Positions 17,328 to 24,939 of a stretch of 32,319 nucleotides of DNA are shown in pieces (position 1 is the stretch's first letter; the number at the start of each line of letters is the position of its first letter). The DNA lies in the NCBI RefSeq assembly GCF_000383235.1, contig NZ_KB910969.1, forward strand, positions 1-32,319, given 5' to 3'. Source of the DNA: Bacillus sp. 123MFChir2. Lineage in GTDB: Bacteria > Bacillota > Bacilli > Bacillales > Bacillaceae_G. The notes under the pieces were generated by a model. The model did no database searches, was not told the DNA's origin, and saw only the letters and a program-made list of their open reading frames with translations. Both the position numbers and the translations under genes were made by a program.

Positions 17328-17777
17328 TTATACGCCTGCAACGTGTACATCGCGTAAGCATTGAATTGCACAGAAACAATTTAAGTCAACAGTTATAACA
17401 GAATTTGTTGCTTGTAGTGTAGCAGTAGGGGTATTTAAGAAGTAACAAATTGGATTTTGATCATGTGGTACGTTTTGTACTTCTAATCCACGTAATACTG
17501 CACAGCAATCGTCTACACTTTCTACGCGAAGAACCAACGTAGTACAATCTGTAGTATTAGTAGAAGGAATAAATACTTTTAATGGATCTGCTTCACTAGT
17601 AAATAATATAAATGGGCGCGTATTTGCGAGTCTCGATCCTTGGTGTGCACCTAGAAATGGAACATCGCAACCTGTTGGGCATGTGCTTGTTGCACAATCT
17701 TGTAATTCATTGATGAAGTTTACAACATCACATACGCAATTGATGTGCATACTCTTTTTATCATCATTGTTACCCAT
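17328..17777 (-). CDS. CotY/ExsY (CotZ-family) cysteine-rich exosporium/coat protein
   Basis: The protein has 149 residues, 12 of them cysteine. Landmarks are CVCDVVNFINELQDC, TGCDVPFLGAH, ANTRPFILFT, LRVESVDDCCAVLRGL, and the C-terminal ITVDLNCFCAIQCLRDV, all typical of the CotY/ExsY family. These proteins self-assemble into the disulfide-bonded crystalline basal layer of the exosporium. It differs from the classical ExsY and CotY I know: the MSCN start is replaced by MGNNDDKK, and one loop is shorter. It is therefore better treated as a divergent paralogue. ATG 17777-17775 is chosen because AAGGAG lies 9 nt upstream; the in-frame GTG three codons earlier overlaps that site. The neighbours cotO and yjcA match B. 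subtilis order. Confidence 0.9.
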   Translation of the reverse strand: MGNNDDKKSMHINCVCDVVNFINELQDCATSTCPTGCDVPFLGAHQGSRLANTRPFILFTSEADPLKVFIPSTNTTDCTTLVLRVESVDDCCAVLRGLEVQNVPHDQNPICYFLNTPTATLQATNSVITVDLNCFCAIQCLRDVHVAGV

Positions 17778-17903
17778 TCTTTTCACTCCTTATCATAAGT
17801 TTTGATTACACTAATAGAATATTGAATGCGAGGTAAATCTGTTACTGCTCTCAAGTTGTTTTTTTCAAAGGATAAGCCTGTATTTATCTGAAAAGAAAAG
17901 GGG

Positions 17904-18272
17904 ATGGGGAACTTGTTTTTTGAGAGCTGGCTTATGTTTTTTATTTTTTCGTTTGCAGTATTTCGGTTAACGCGCCTTTTGGTCTTTGATAAGATTACAT
18001 CTTTTATACGTGCGCCTTTTATTGAAGAAATACAGATTACAGAAGAGGATGGCACGGTTTCAACTTATATGAAAATAAAAGAAGCGGGTTTACGTAAATT
18101 TATTGGGGAATTGTTAAGTTGCTATTGGTGTACAGGAATATGGGTGAGTGCCCTATTACTTTTATGTTATGAATGGATTCCGAAAGTAGCAACGCCTATT
18201 ATTTTATTGTTAGCAGTTGCTGGGGCTGCAGCGATTATTGAAACGATTGTAATTCGATGGCTGAATGAGTGA
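17904..18272 (+). CDS. yjcA: YjcA-like sporulation membrane protein (DUF1360)
   Basis: The protein has 122 residues. Hydrophobic segments lie near 8-20 and 75-112. Between them are FRLTRLLVFDKIT, the charged stretch EEIQITEEDGTVS, and LLSCYWCTGIWVSALLLL with the C-x2-C of the DUF1360 family. YjcA of B. subtilis is a SigmaK-controlled sporulation protein of unknown biochemical role next to the cotVWXYZ cluster. The same neighbourhood here supports the name. ATG 17904 sits almost on AAAAGGGG, so TTG 17913 is a possible alternative start. It diverges from the CotY-like gene. Confidence 0.82.
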   Translation: MGNLFFESWLMFFIFSFAVFRLTRLLVFDKITSFIRAPFIEEIQITEEDGTVSTYMKIKEAGLRKFIGELLSCYWCTGIWVSALLLLCYEWIPKVATPIILLLAVAGAAAIIETIVIRWLNE

Positions 18273-18283
18273 GAAATGAAGGC

Positions 18284-18311
18284 ACGAAACAGAAAGGTTG
18301 TTCATATAGTA
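18284..18311 (+). promoter_or_regulatory. SigmaK promoter of the small Gln-rich gene
   Basis: AC at 18284, 17 bp, CATATAGTA at 18303: exact consensus, just after the yjcA stop codon and about 35 bp before the start at 18346. Confidence 0.65.
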
Positions 18312-18345
18312 AAGAGAGTGTTAAAAAATAGAGGAGATGTTTGCC

Positions 18346-18555
18346 ATGGCGAAGTATCAGCAACCAAATCCATATCATAATCTTCAATATTGGTATCAAA
18401 TGCAGCAACAGCAACAAGGGCAGCAGGAAGAGCAACAGCAAGGACAGCAGGAAGAACAACAACAAGAGCAGCAAGAATGGCAGCAACTGGAACAGCAAGG
18501 ATATGTAAAGAAAAAAGGTTGTAACTGTGGTGGGAAGAAAAATAGATATTCATAG
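18346..18555 (+). CDS. Small Gln/Glu-rich probable spore coat protein
   Basis: 69 residues. The N-terminus is MAKYQQPNPYHNLQYWYQMQ. A low-complexity centre of repeated GQQEEQQQ units follows, then a basic Cys-containing end, KKKGCNCGGKKNR. I do not recognise a named family. ATG 18346 is chosen over the in-frame ATG 18337, because the ribosome site GAGGAG ends directly at 18337. An exact SigmaK promoter and its place between yjcA and yjcD, within a coat-gene island, make a spore coat or crust component likely. The Gln-rich core could be a transglutaminase substrate and the Cys tail a disulfide site; both are inference. Confidence 0.75.
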   Translation: MAKYQQPNPYHNLQYWYQMQQQQQGQQEEQQQGQQEEQQQEQQEWQQLEQQGYVKKKGCNCGGKKNRYS

Positions 18556-18594
18556 ATAATGAAATATGTAAATAATGAGTCTGCTTTTAAATAA

Positions 18595-18641
18595 AAAATA
18601 CCCTGTTTTATCCTTTGGGGAAGAAAAAACAGGGTATTTTT
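18595..18641. terminator. Bidirectional terminator between the Gln-rich gene and the helicase
   Basis: AAAATACCCTGTTTT and AAAACAGGGTATTTT, perfect 15-bp arms followed by T-rich sequence. Confidence 0.85.
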
Positions 18642-18643
18642 TG

Positions 18644-18713
18644 TTTTATCCCGCTATTCGTGGGCAGTAAAGTGGAGGGTGAAGAAAGCCCCTCTGATTA
18701 AAGTTTCACTTTA
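18644..18713 (+). repeat. Second dispersed repeat family, copy 1
   Basis: TTTATCCCGCTATTCGTGGG, CAGTAAAGTGGAGGG, then CTCTGATTAAAGTTTCACTT. The TTTATCCCGC start, the hairpin and the AGTTTCACTTTA end recur wholly or partly at 27362 and 31854. It looks like another bcr-type repeat of the B. cereus group; I cannot assign its number. Confidence 0.6.
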
Positions 18714-18737
18714 TTTCATAAAGCTTTAAGCCAGTTG

Positions 18738-20795
18738 TTATTTTGTTTTTTGTAGGTCATCTCTTGTCAAAAATAAAAATCTCGAAACATCAAGTTTTTT
18801 TCCTCTAAAAAACTGCGGAGAAGAAATGTATAATTCTTCTTTTGCTCGTGTAATTGCCACGTATGCTAAGCGTCGTTCTTCTTCTAATGCCTCGGAGGTA
18901 TCGGTGACGCGGTCGTTTGCATCTTTTAATGACGAAGAATGCGGTAATATTCCATCGCTTGCACCGAGTAAGAAAACGCATGGAAATTCAAGGCCTTTGG
19001 CGTTATGAATTGACATAAGCGAGACCGCATCTTGCTGGGCTCTTGTTTTTAAGGCTTCCATTTCTTTTTGACTTTGTATCGCTGTGTTTACAAAGTCTAA
19101 ATACGCTGGAATGTCGGAAAAGCGATTTGCAGATTCAATGAGCTCTTCAAGCATTTCTTCTTGTATTTCTTTTTGCATTGTGAAAGAAGAACGGTCATTG
19201 CTTTGCAGATATTCTAAATATTGTCCTTTTCCTTTAATAATTTCTTTTAATGCATTTTTCGGTTCAAGTTTTTTAATGAATTTTAGAAAATCAATACGAT
19301 CATTGATTTTCTTTACTTGGAACGATTTTAAATTCGGATTCAGTAAAAGAAAATGTAAAAGGGAAGGGAAACGTCCTTCACCGTATTTCCATTGTTCTCG
19401 TTCAATAAATGATATACATTCATCGCGTCCGATATACATCGTTGGCAAAATACTTGCAAGTGATTCTAATCGAAATGGCTCAAAGGCCAATCGCAGTTGA
19501 TCTAATACCGGTTTAATAAGTGAGTGTTCATAAAATGATTGGCTTACCCCGTATTTGACGAACGGTATTTTATGAACCGTAAGCTGATCGAGTAAGGAAC
19601 GGCTTACAGAATGGGTCCGGTATAATAAGCAAAAGTCTGTATAGCGCCTTTCACCGCTTGCTACTTTATCTTGAATCAGTTGCAGTATTTGATTTGCTTC
19701 ATCCAATGTTGTTGCCGGTCTTGAATAAAACGGCTGCACGCCTTCTTCGTGAACGGAGTACAGTTCTTTGTTAAATCGTTCTTGATTTAGCTTAATGACT
19801 TCATTACCAAGGCCAACAATAAATGGGTTCGAGCGATAATTTGTATTTAAAGTAATAATAGTTGTATCATCAAATTCTTTTGGAAAAGCAAGGATAATTT
19901 GATGACTAGCTCCGCGCCAGCCGTAGATCGCTTGATCGTCATCCCCCGCGATAAATAAGTTGTTTTGCGGTGCTGCTAATAATTTTACAATTTCATACTG
20001 AGCGTATGATGTATCTTGAAATTCATCCACTTCAATGTATTGAAAGCGAGATTGCAGCTGCGTTAATAAAGCTGCATTATTTTCTAACAAATAGAACGTT
20101 TCAAGTAAAATATCATCAAAATCTAAATAGCCATGACTTTGTTTTACGTCTTCATAACGTTGATACACTTCTTGAAATTCACGTTCCACAGGTGTTTTAG
20201 CTTGGACATCTTTTGGCCTATTTAATTTATTTTTTTTAAGTGAAATCATTGCTAGCATACTTTCCGCATCATAGTCATCTTTTAAACGAAGTTCTTTTAA
20301 AATTTTCTTTATAATAATTTGTTTGTGCTTTTCGTTTGCTAAAATTTGTTGGTTGTATCCTTGGCTGCGAAGTAACTTTAAGAACACAGAGTGGAATGTT
20401 CCAGCAACAAGATAATGGCTCGCTGCAGGTGTCATGCCAGGTAATGTTGCTACGCGGCTTCGAATTTCTTCTGCTGCTTTTTGTGTAAAGGTAAGCAGCA
20501 ATATGTTGCGCGGGTGAATACCTTTTACATTGACTAAATAGCCAACGCGCGTTGTTAAGACAGACGTTTTTCCACTGCCAGCACCAGCTAATGTAAGAAC
20601 GGGCCCTTCAGTCTGACGAACAGCTTCTAATTGCTTTTCATTTAAATATATTCCTTGTTTTTCAAGAGCGCGAAAATAAGTAACATCCGCATCATTTGGC
20701 TGAACTAAGTCCGTAGATGTTTTCGGAATATGATAAGTTGCGCGAGGTATATTCGAATGTGTTAATGATTTTTGCGAAAAATTTTCCTTAGTCAT
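18738..20795 (-). CDS. yjcD: UvrD/PcrA-like DNA helicase (YjcD type)
   Basis: This is a 685-residue superfamily 1A helicase. The Q-motif region LNEKQLEAVRQ lies at 51-61 and Walker A AGAGSGKT at 70-77. It is followed by DEFQDTSYAQYEIV (Walker B), GDDDQAIYGWRGA, TLNTNYRSNPF, SIHNAKGLEFPCVFLLG and EEERRLAYVAITRAKEELY. All helicase motifs are present and intact. It is shorter than PcrA and lacks the long PcrA C-terminal tail, and its position downstream of yjcA fits YjcD of B. subtilis. ATG 20795-20793 follows GAAGGTGA; an ATG further upstream has no ribosome site. The likely role is DNA repair or recombination, but the specific job is unknown. Confidence 0.9.
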   Translation of the reverse strand: MTKENFSQKSLTHSNIPRATYHIPKTSTDLVQPNDADVTYFRALEKQGIYLNEKQLEAVRQTEGPVLTLAGAGSGKTSVLTTRVGYLVNVKGIHPRNILLLTFTQKAAEEIRSRVATLPGMTPAASHYLVAGTFHSVFLKLLRSQGYNQQILANEKHKQIIIKKILKELRLKDDYDAESMLAMISLKKNKLNRPKDVQAKTPVEREFQEVYQRYEDVKQSHGYLDFDDILLETFYLLENNAALLTQLQSRFQYIEVDEFQDTSYAQYEIVKLLAAPQNNLFIAGDDDQAIYGWRGASHQIILAFPKEFDDTTIITLNTNYRSNPFIVGLGNEVIKLNQERFNKELYSVHEEGVQPFYSRPATTLDEANQILQLIQDKVASGERRYTDFCLLYRTHSVSRSLLDQLTVHKIPFVKYGVSQSFYEHSLIKPVLDQLRLAFEPFRLESLASILPTMYIGRDECISFIEREQWKYGEGRFPSLLHFLLLNPNLKSFQVKKINDRIDFLKFIKKLEPKNALKEIIKGKGQYLEYLQSNDRSSFTMQKEIQEEMLEELIESANRFSDIPAYLDFVNTAIQSQKEMEALKTRAQQDAVSLMSIHNAKGLEFPCVFLLGASDGILPHSSSLKDANDRVTDTSEALEEERRLAYVAITRAKEELYISSPQFFRGKKLDVSRFLFLTRDDLQKTK

Positions 20796-20899
20796 AATTT
20801 CACCTTCAATAAGTAGCATCAACTTATAACTTTAGCGGAAGATAGGGGAATTGGCAATGTAAAAAGTAGGGGAGTAATGTGATTTCGTTTGGGGTGTAG

Positions 20900-21066
20900 A
20901 AATTAAAAACCTCTCTTTTTTGGATTGGCGAGAGGAACTGGCCATGTGTAGTAGCGGTCAGTTCCTGTGTTAGCCCCGTGCGATGTTCAACCAAAGAGAG
21001 GGAACGAGTGCAGTTTGAATTTTTTTTGAAGAAGCCGTGATTTATGTGTTGAAAGGATTAAAATAA
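20900..21066 (+). repeat. bcr1-like repeat, copy d
   Basis: GATTGGCGAGAGGAACTGGC, TAGCGGTCAGTTCCTG, ACCAAAGAGAGGGAACGAGT, and the right end GCCGTGATTTATGTGTTGAA. Full-length, plus orientation. Confidence 0.7.
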
Positions 21067-21143
21067 ACCACTTATCGGTACGTCTCGATAACGTGCCCAG
21101 CGCACGGCGTTGGCCACGTCCTGAGTGTCCACGCCTATTTGAT
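21057..21143 (-). other. GC-rich segment with an open 26-codon frame, possible gene relic
   Basis: On the minus strand it reads IGVDTQDVANAVRWARYRDV then PISGLF and a TAA at 21059-21057. No start codon or ribosome site precedes it; the upstream side is the terminator of yjcF. GC content is well above that of the flanks. I do not recognise the protein. It could be the C-terminal tail of a lost gene. Confidence 0.3.
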
Positions 21144-21144
21144 A

Positions 21145-21176
21145 AAAAAGAAGCGCCAAACAAGGCGCTTCTTTTT
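21145..21176. terminator. Terminator of the yjcH-yjcG-yjcF group
   Basis: AAAAAGAAGCGCC, a 6-nt loop, GGCGCTTCTTTTT: perfect 13-bp arms. It overlaps the stop codon of yjcF. Confidence 0.85.
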
Positions 21177-21597
21177 ATAGATCTTTTATCATGACAACAT
21201 GCGGAATATCAGCATCCATAAATACATCAGAAGTTGTTTTGTATCCAAGCTTATGATAAAACGGCTCAGCATGTGTTTGTGCATGAAGTTTCAGTTTTGG
21301 AAGAGATTCTTCTTTCGCAAGAACCTCTAATGCGTCCATGATTATCTTGCCAGCCCCTTTTTGGCGGTGAGATGATAAGACACAAATGCGTTCCATTTTC
21401 CCGATACCATCGACGATGCGAAAGCGTCCAGCTCCAACTGGAACATCTTGATCGTATAAAACAACATGTTTTGCAGCTTGATCATATTCGTCGTATTCTT
21501 CTTCGGATGTAACCTTTTGCTCATCTACAAAAACTTGTTTACGAACGGAAAAAGCATCTTCTAGTTGTTTTTCATTTTGTACGACTATAATTTGCAA
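21175..21597 (-). CDS. yjcF: GNAT-family N-acetyltransferase (YjcF)
   Basis: The protein has 140 residues. The acetyl-CoA-binding motif A is RICVLSSHRQKGAGKIIMDA, and the tail AEPFYHKLGYKTTSDVFMDA is typical of the ElaA/YjcF-like group. Small-molecule substrate unknown. The start is TTG at 21597-21595, one base after the stop of yjcG, with AAAGGGG upstream, so translation is probably coupled to yjcG. The gene order yjcH-yjcG-yjcF on one strand agrees with B. subtilis. Confidence 0.88.
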   Translation of the reverse strand: MQIIVVQNEKQLEDAFSVRKQVFVDEQKVTSEEEYDEYDQAAKHVVLYDQDVPVGAGRFRIVDGIGKMERICVLSSHRQKGAGKIIMDALEVLAKEESLPKLKLHAQTHAEPFYHKLGYKTTSDVFMDADIPHVVMIKDL

Positions 21598-21598
21598 A

Positions 21599-22117
21599 TT
21601 ATTGTTGCCCCTTTCCTAAATGGAATGTTTCGTATACTGTCCATGTTCCGTTTTCTAATTGGTATAGTAAATGGAACCGATCGATTGGTTGCTCATAATA
21701 GAAATCTTTCATCTTTAAGCGACCTAAAACATCTGCATGCTCTGCATCTGATAATTGTTGTCCAATTGTAAGGTGCGGCACAAAAGCATATTCGCGATCT
21801 TGTGTGAATATACCGTTATGCATTTCTTCGTTTAGAAATGTTAATTCAGGTGTTTTTTCTACTTTAAAATAAATAACGTTATTTACAGGTGCAAATGAGC
21901 TAACTTTTCCAACATGTAATGTAAACGTATTTGTTTTATTTGCAATTGTATGAAGCTCTTGTACAATCGTTTCTAATTTTTCATCAGCTACTTCGAAAGG
22001 TGCTTTTAATGTAACGTGTGGTGGAACTAATGCATAATGTGGATCATAACGCTTACGCAGACCGTTTGCTTTATCTTGAATCATTTTTGATGGAAAAATT
22101 ACAATACCTAGTTTCAT
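21599..22117 (-). CDS. yjcG: 2H phosphoesterase superfamily protein (YjcG, 2'-5' RNA ligase-like)
   Basis: The protein has 172 residues with the two H-x-T-x catalytic motifs of the 2H phosphoesterase fold: HVTL at 34-37 and HLTI at 115-118. Members act on 2',3'-cyclic phosphates or 2'-5' linkages in RNA; the cellular substrate of YjcG is not known. The ATG follows GGGGAGGAATTTAGAG. It lies 90 bp after yjcH and just before yjcF. Confidence 0.9.
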   Translation of the reverse strand: MKLGIVIFPSKMIQDKANGLRKRYDPHYALVPPHVTLKAPFEVADEKLETIVQELHTIANKTNTFTLHVGKVSSFAPVNNVIYFKVEKTPELTFLNEEMHNGIFTQDREYAFVPHLTIGQQLSDAEHADVLGRLKMKDFYYEQPIDRFHLLYQLENGTWTVYETFHLGKGQQ

Positions 22118-22207
22118 CTCTAAATTCCTCCCCTTGTCTGAACGTAGTTTGTATGAAAAAAGAACTCTTTGTTTATTATATCAGATAATTCTGAATGATA
22201 CTGTATA

Positions 22208-22939
22208 TTATTTCAGCACTAGCATATGAGAAAACGCATGTGGTAAGTTTTTTTGCCAATATTTCCATGTGTGATTGCCAGTAAACTCTTCGTAATAAGT
22301 TATAAATCCTCTTTCAGTAAGAAGAGAATGCAAATCACGGTTTGGCGTTACAAAATCAGAAATATTACCATCTGTTGTTTTTACAGCTGTTTCTTCTGTA
22401 CCGATGATGTGATATAAATCTAAGACGTGCGGCTCTGTAAAGACTTTAGTACGCTCTAATACAGATTCATTTACAAATGGTGACTGCATAATTACCTTTC
22501 CAAATGTATGCGGATACATAAGTGCAGTCATAAATGAAACCGTACCGCCTAAAGAATCCCCGATTAAAACGCGGCCTTTTCCCATTTGATATGTTGGGTA
22601 CTGCTCATCTAAATATGGCACGAGTTCATGAGCTAAAAAGCGAATGTACATGTCATTTTGTGAGCCGTTTGGATGATATTTTTCTTTTCGATCGTGTACG
22701 TCTTTATATGGAATACCAACAATAATCGTTCGATCAATTTCCTCTGTTTCGCGAAGTGACTCTATAACGCGATGTGCTTTTCCAAGTTGAAAATAATCTC
22801 TGCCATCTTGTGCAATCACAATGGTGTGCTTATGAAGCGGTGTGAAATTTGCTGGTAAATAAACGAGAAGCGTTAGATCCTCTTGCAATGATTTGCTGTA
22901 AAAAGTAAGTTCTTCAATTTTTCCGATTGTTTGTGTCAT
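22208..22939 (-). CDS. yjcH: Alpha/beta-hydrolase esterase (YjcH, Fes-like)
   Basis: The protein has 243 residues. The nucleophile elbow GDSLGG places Ser129, and the catalytic His is probably H223 in TGNHTWKYWQ, the arrangement of the enterochelin-esterase-like (esterase D) family. TIVIAQDGRDYF near 39-50 is the usual early strand and oxyanion region. No signal peptide is seen, so it is cytoplasmic. Substrate unknown. The ATG follows AGGGGAG. Neighbours yjcG and yjcF point to one operon. Confidence 0.87.
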   Translation of the reverse strand: MTQTIGKIEELTFYSKSLQEDLTLLVYLPANFTPLHKHTIVIAQDGRDYFQLGKAHRVIESLRETEEIDRTIIVGIPYKDVHDRKEKYHPNGSQNDMYIRFLAHELVPYLDEQYPTYQMGKGRVLIGDSLGGTVSFMTALMYPHTFGKVIMQSPFVNESVLERTKVFTEPHVLDLYHIIGTEETAVKTTDGNISDFVTPNRDLHSLLTERGFITYYEEFTGNHTWKYWQKNLPHAFSHMLVLK

Positions 22940-23084
22940 CGTGTAATCTCCCCTAAGTAAAAAGTTACTACAACTTTATTTTAGCATAAGAATGAGAAGA
23001 ATCTAAAAAATTAGTATTCAGTATGGAAAGAAACGGCTATAATGAAATGAGAATTTTTCTTGTAGATGAATTTGAATTAAAGAT

Positions 23085-23263
23085 CTGACATAAAACCTTC
23101 TTTTTTTAGATGGGCGAGAGGGACTGTCCATGCGTAGGAGCGGTCAGGGCTTAATTCTGCCACGCGCGAGGTTTAAAACAAATGGAGGAAGCGAGTAGCG
23201 GGTCATGTTTTGTTATGTATAGCCGCCACTTATATGTTGAAAAATCAAGATAGATATATAGAA
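23085..23263 (+). repeat. bcr1-like repeat, copy e
   Basis: GATGGGCGAGAGGGACTGTC, GTAGGAGCGGTCAGGGC, then GGAGGAAGCGAGTAGCGGGT and GCCGCCACTTATATGTTGAA. It ends 16 bp before the start codon of the EamA gene, so it forms or overlaps that gene's leader. Confidence 0.75.
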
Positions 23264-23278
23264 ATAAGGAGACAGTAT

Positions 23279-24190
23279 ATGAAGCAGCAACAATCTATAG
23301 CACTGCCGTTAGCGATTTCGATTATTACGATTTCATTTGCGGCTATTTTTGTAAAAATGTCTACGGCACCATCTTCTATTTTAAGTATGTATCGTTTATG
23401 GATTATTGTGATTATTATGCTTCCGATTGTCTGGAAGAAAAGAGCAGAATTTACGAGAATTGAGAAGAAAGACTGGGGATTTTTAATTGGATCTGGATTC
23501 TTTTTAGCACTGCATTTTCTTCTTTGGTTTGCATCGTTAAAATTTACAACAGTTGCAAGCTCTACGATTATTTTAGCATTGCAGCCACTCGTATCCCTCA
23601 TTGGCGGATTTTTCCTATTTAAAGAAAGAACAACACTCATGTCACTTGCAACAATGGGAATTGCGATTATTGGTGTAGGGTGTATTGGATGGGGAGATTT
23701 AGGACTGAGCAGGGAAGCAGTTTTAGGGGATATATTATCATTTTTGAGTGTAATTGCAGTGGTTGGATATTTATTTATTGGACAAACGACAGTGAAAAAA
23801 GTATCGCATTGGATTTATAGTTTTACTGTCTTTACATTTGCAGCTCTATTTTTAAGTATATATAACATGATATTACAAATTCCATTTACAGGGTATTCGT
23901 CATGGGACTGGACTGTATTTTTCTTACTTGCAACCGTACCGACTGTATCTCAAATGATTAATAATTGGTTATTGAATTATGTAAATGCAACAACCATCTC
24001 TATGAGTATTTTAGGTGAGCCTGTCGGTGCGATGATCCTTGCTTTCTTTTTACTCGGTGAAAAATTAAATTCTATGCAAGTAGTCGGAAGCATTCTTGTA
24101 TTATGTGGTGTGTGTATCTTTTTATTACAGCAACAAAAGCGCCCATTTAAAGAATCGGTAGAAGGCATGGTATATACGCAAGAGACATAG
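23279..24190 (+). CDS. EamA-family (DMT superfamily) transporter
   Basis: The protein has 303 residues and two EamA repeats, giving about ten membrane helices. The first repeat covers ALPLAISIITISFAAIFVKM to about 145, with LQPLVSLIGGFFLFKER. The second repeat begins near DILSFLSVIAVVGYLFIGQ and ends with LGEPVGAMILAFFLLGEKL followed by GSILVLCGVCIFLL. The family exports or imports metabolites such as amino acids; the substrate cannot be told. ATG 23279 follows AAGGAG. The frame is open further upstream into the bcr1-like repeat, which is not part of the gene. Confidence 0.9.
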   Translation: MKQQQSIALPLAISIITISFAAIFVKMSTAPSSILSMYRLWIIVIIMLPIVWKKRAEFTRIEKKDWGFLIGSGFFLALHFLLWFASLKFTTVASSTIILALQPLVSLIGGFFLFKERTTLMSLATMGIAIIGVGCIGWGDLGLSREAVLGDILSFLSVIAVVGYLFIGQTTVKKVSHWIYSFTVFTFAALFLSIYNMILQIPFTGYSSWDWTVFFLLATVPTVSQMINNWLLNYVNATTISMSILGEPVGAMILAFFLLGEKLNSMQVVGSILVLCGVCIFLLQQQKRPFKESVEGMVYTQET

Positions 24191-24218
24191 TTGTTTCGGA
24201 CAATTAAAGTATTCATTC

Positions 24219-24251
24219 AACTAGCCACCGGTAAAGCACTGGTGGCTAGTT
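24219..24251. terminator. Bidirectional terminator between the EamA and Ig-like genes
   Basis: AACTAGCCACC and GGTGGCTAGTT: perfect 11-bp arms between convergent genes. Confidence 0.8.
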
Positions 24252-24256
24252 TCACT

Positions 24257-24634
24257 TTATTTAGGTTTGATGATATAGGGCTGAACGTGGACAGTACATA
24301 GATCGCGGAATTTTCCTTCTGCGGTTGTGACAACAATAGTAGCTTGTCCGGCTTGTTTTCCTATTACAGTTGCTTTCTGTTTTTCGGGATGAATCTCTAC
24401 AATATGGGGGTTCATGCACGTCCAAATGATATCTTGGTTACTTGCCTGTGAAGGAAGGACAGCAGCAGTAAGTTCTGCTTGTTGCCCAGTTTTTAGTTTT
24501 AACTTAGCTTTTTGCAGTTGTACACCGATGACCGGCACAATAGAAGGAATAATGGTAATATGAGGCAGATCGGTTTGCATTGCAGCACATGAAGAAGAGA
24601 TAAGGTGTTTTTGGGGATGAAATGGTAATTGCAT
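24257..24634 (-). CDS. Bacterial Ig-like (BIG2) domain protein
   Basis: The protein has 125 residues. From about residue 38 the sequence VQLQKAKLKLKTGQQAELTA, AAVLPSQASNQDIIWTCMNP, ATVIGKQAGQATIVVTT matches the BIG2 fold seen in bacterial surface proteins. The first 35 residues (MQLPFHPQKHLISSSCAAMQ) contain no clear signal peptide. The ATG follows AGAAGGAGGACACC, a very strong ribosome site. Function unknown; single-domain BIG2 proteins of this size may be surface or spore proteins in Bacillus, but nothing here proves it. Confidence 0.75.
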   Translation of the reverse strand: MQLPFHPQKHLISSSCAAMQTDLPHITIIPSIVPVIGVQLQKAKLKLKTGQQAELTAAVLPSQASNQDIIWTCMNPHIVEIHPEKQKATVIGKQAGQATIVVTTAEGKFRDLCTVHVQPYIIKPK

Positions 24635-24746
24635 ATAAGGTGTCCTCCTTCTAATAATGTTCTTAGTTATACTATATACAAAGAATGTTAGAAATAATTT
24701 AAGGTAATATAAAGAATTTGTTAATTTACAGAAAATTCAGTACAAT

Positions 24747-24892
24747 AATATATAAATACAAATTGAAAAACTGACCTAAAAAACTCCTTTCTTTTCAGGT
24801 GGGCGAGAGCATCTGGCCGTGCAGAGAAGCGGTCACTGTTTGTTCTGTATAGCAGTGATTTGCATGTTGAAAAATCAAAATGGATTAATAAA
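24747..24892 (+). repeat. bcr1-like repeat with internal deletion (copy f)
   Basis: Left end AATTGAAAAACTGACCTAAA and core GTGGGCGAGAGCATCTGGCC are joined near 24836 directly to the right end, TGTTCTGTATAGCAGTGATT then TGCATGTTGAAAAATC. About 60 bp of the middle is missing. Confidence 0.7.
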
Positions 24893-24939
24893 AAAACAAT
24901 CCCCGCTTCTATTGTACAGAAGCAGGGATTGTTTTTTTA
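24889..24939 (-). terminator. Terminator of putP
   Basis: ACAATCCCCGCTTCT and AGAAGCAGGGATTGT pair with one bulged C; A and T runs flank the stem. It lies directly after the stop codon. Confidence 0.85.

Noticed and set aside
20821-20900. Upstream in-frame ATG for the helicase (20822)
   Set aside because: No ribosome site precedes it, while ATG 20795 follows GAAGGTGA at good distance.
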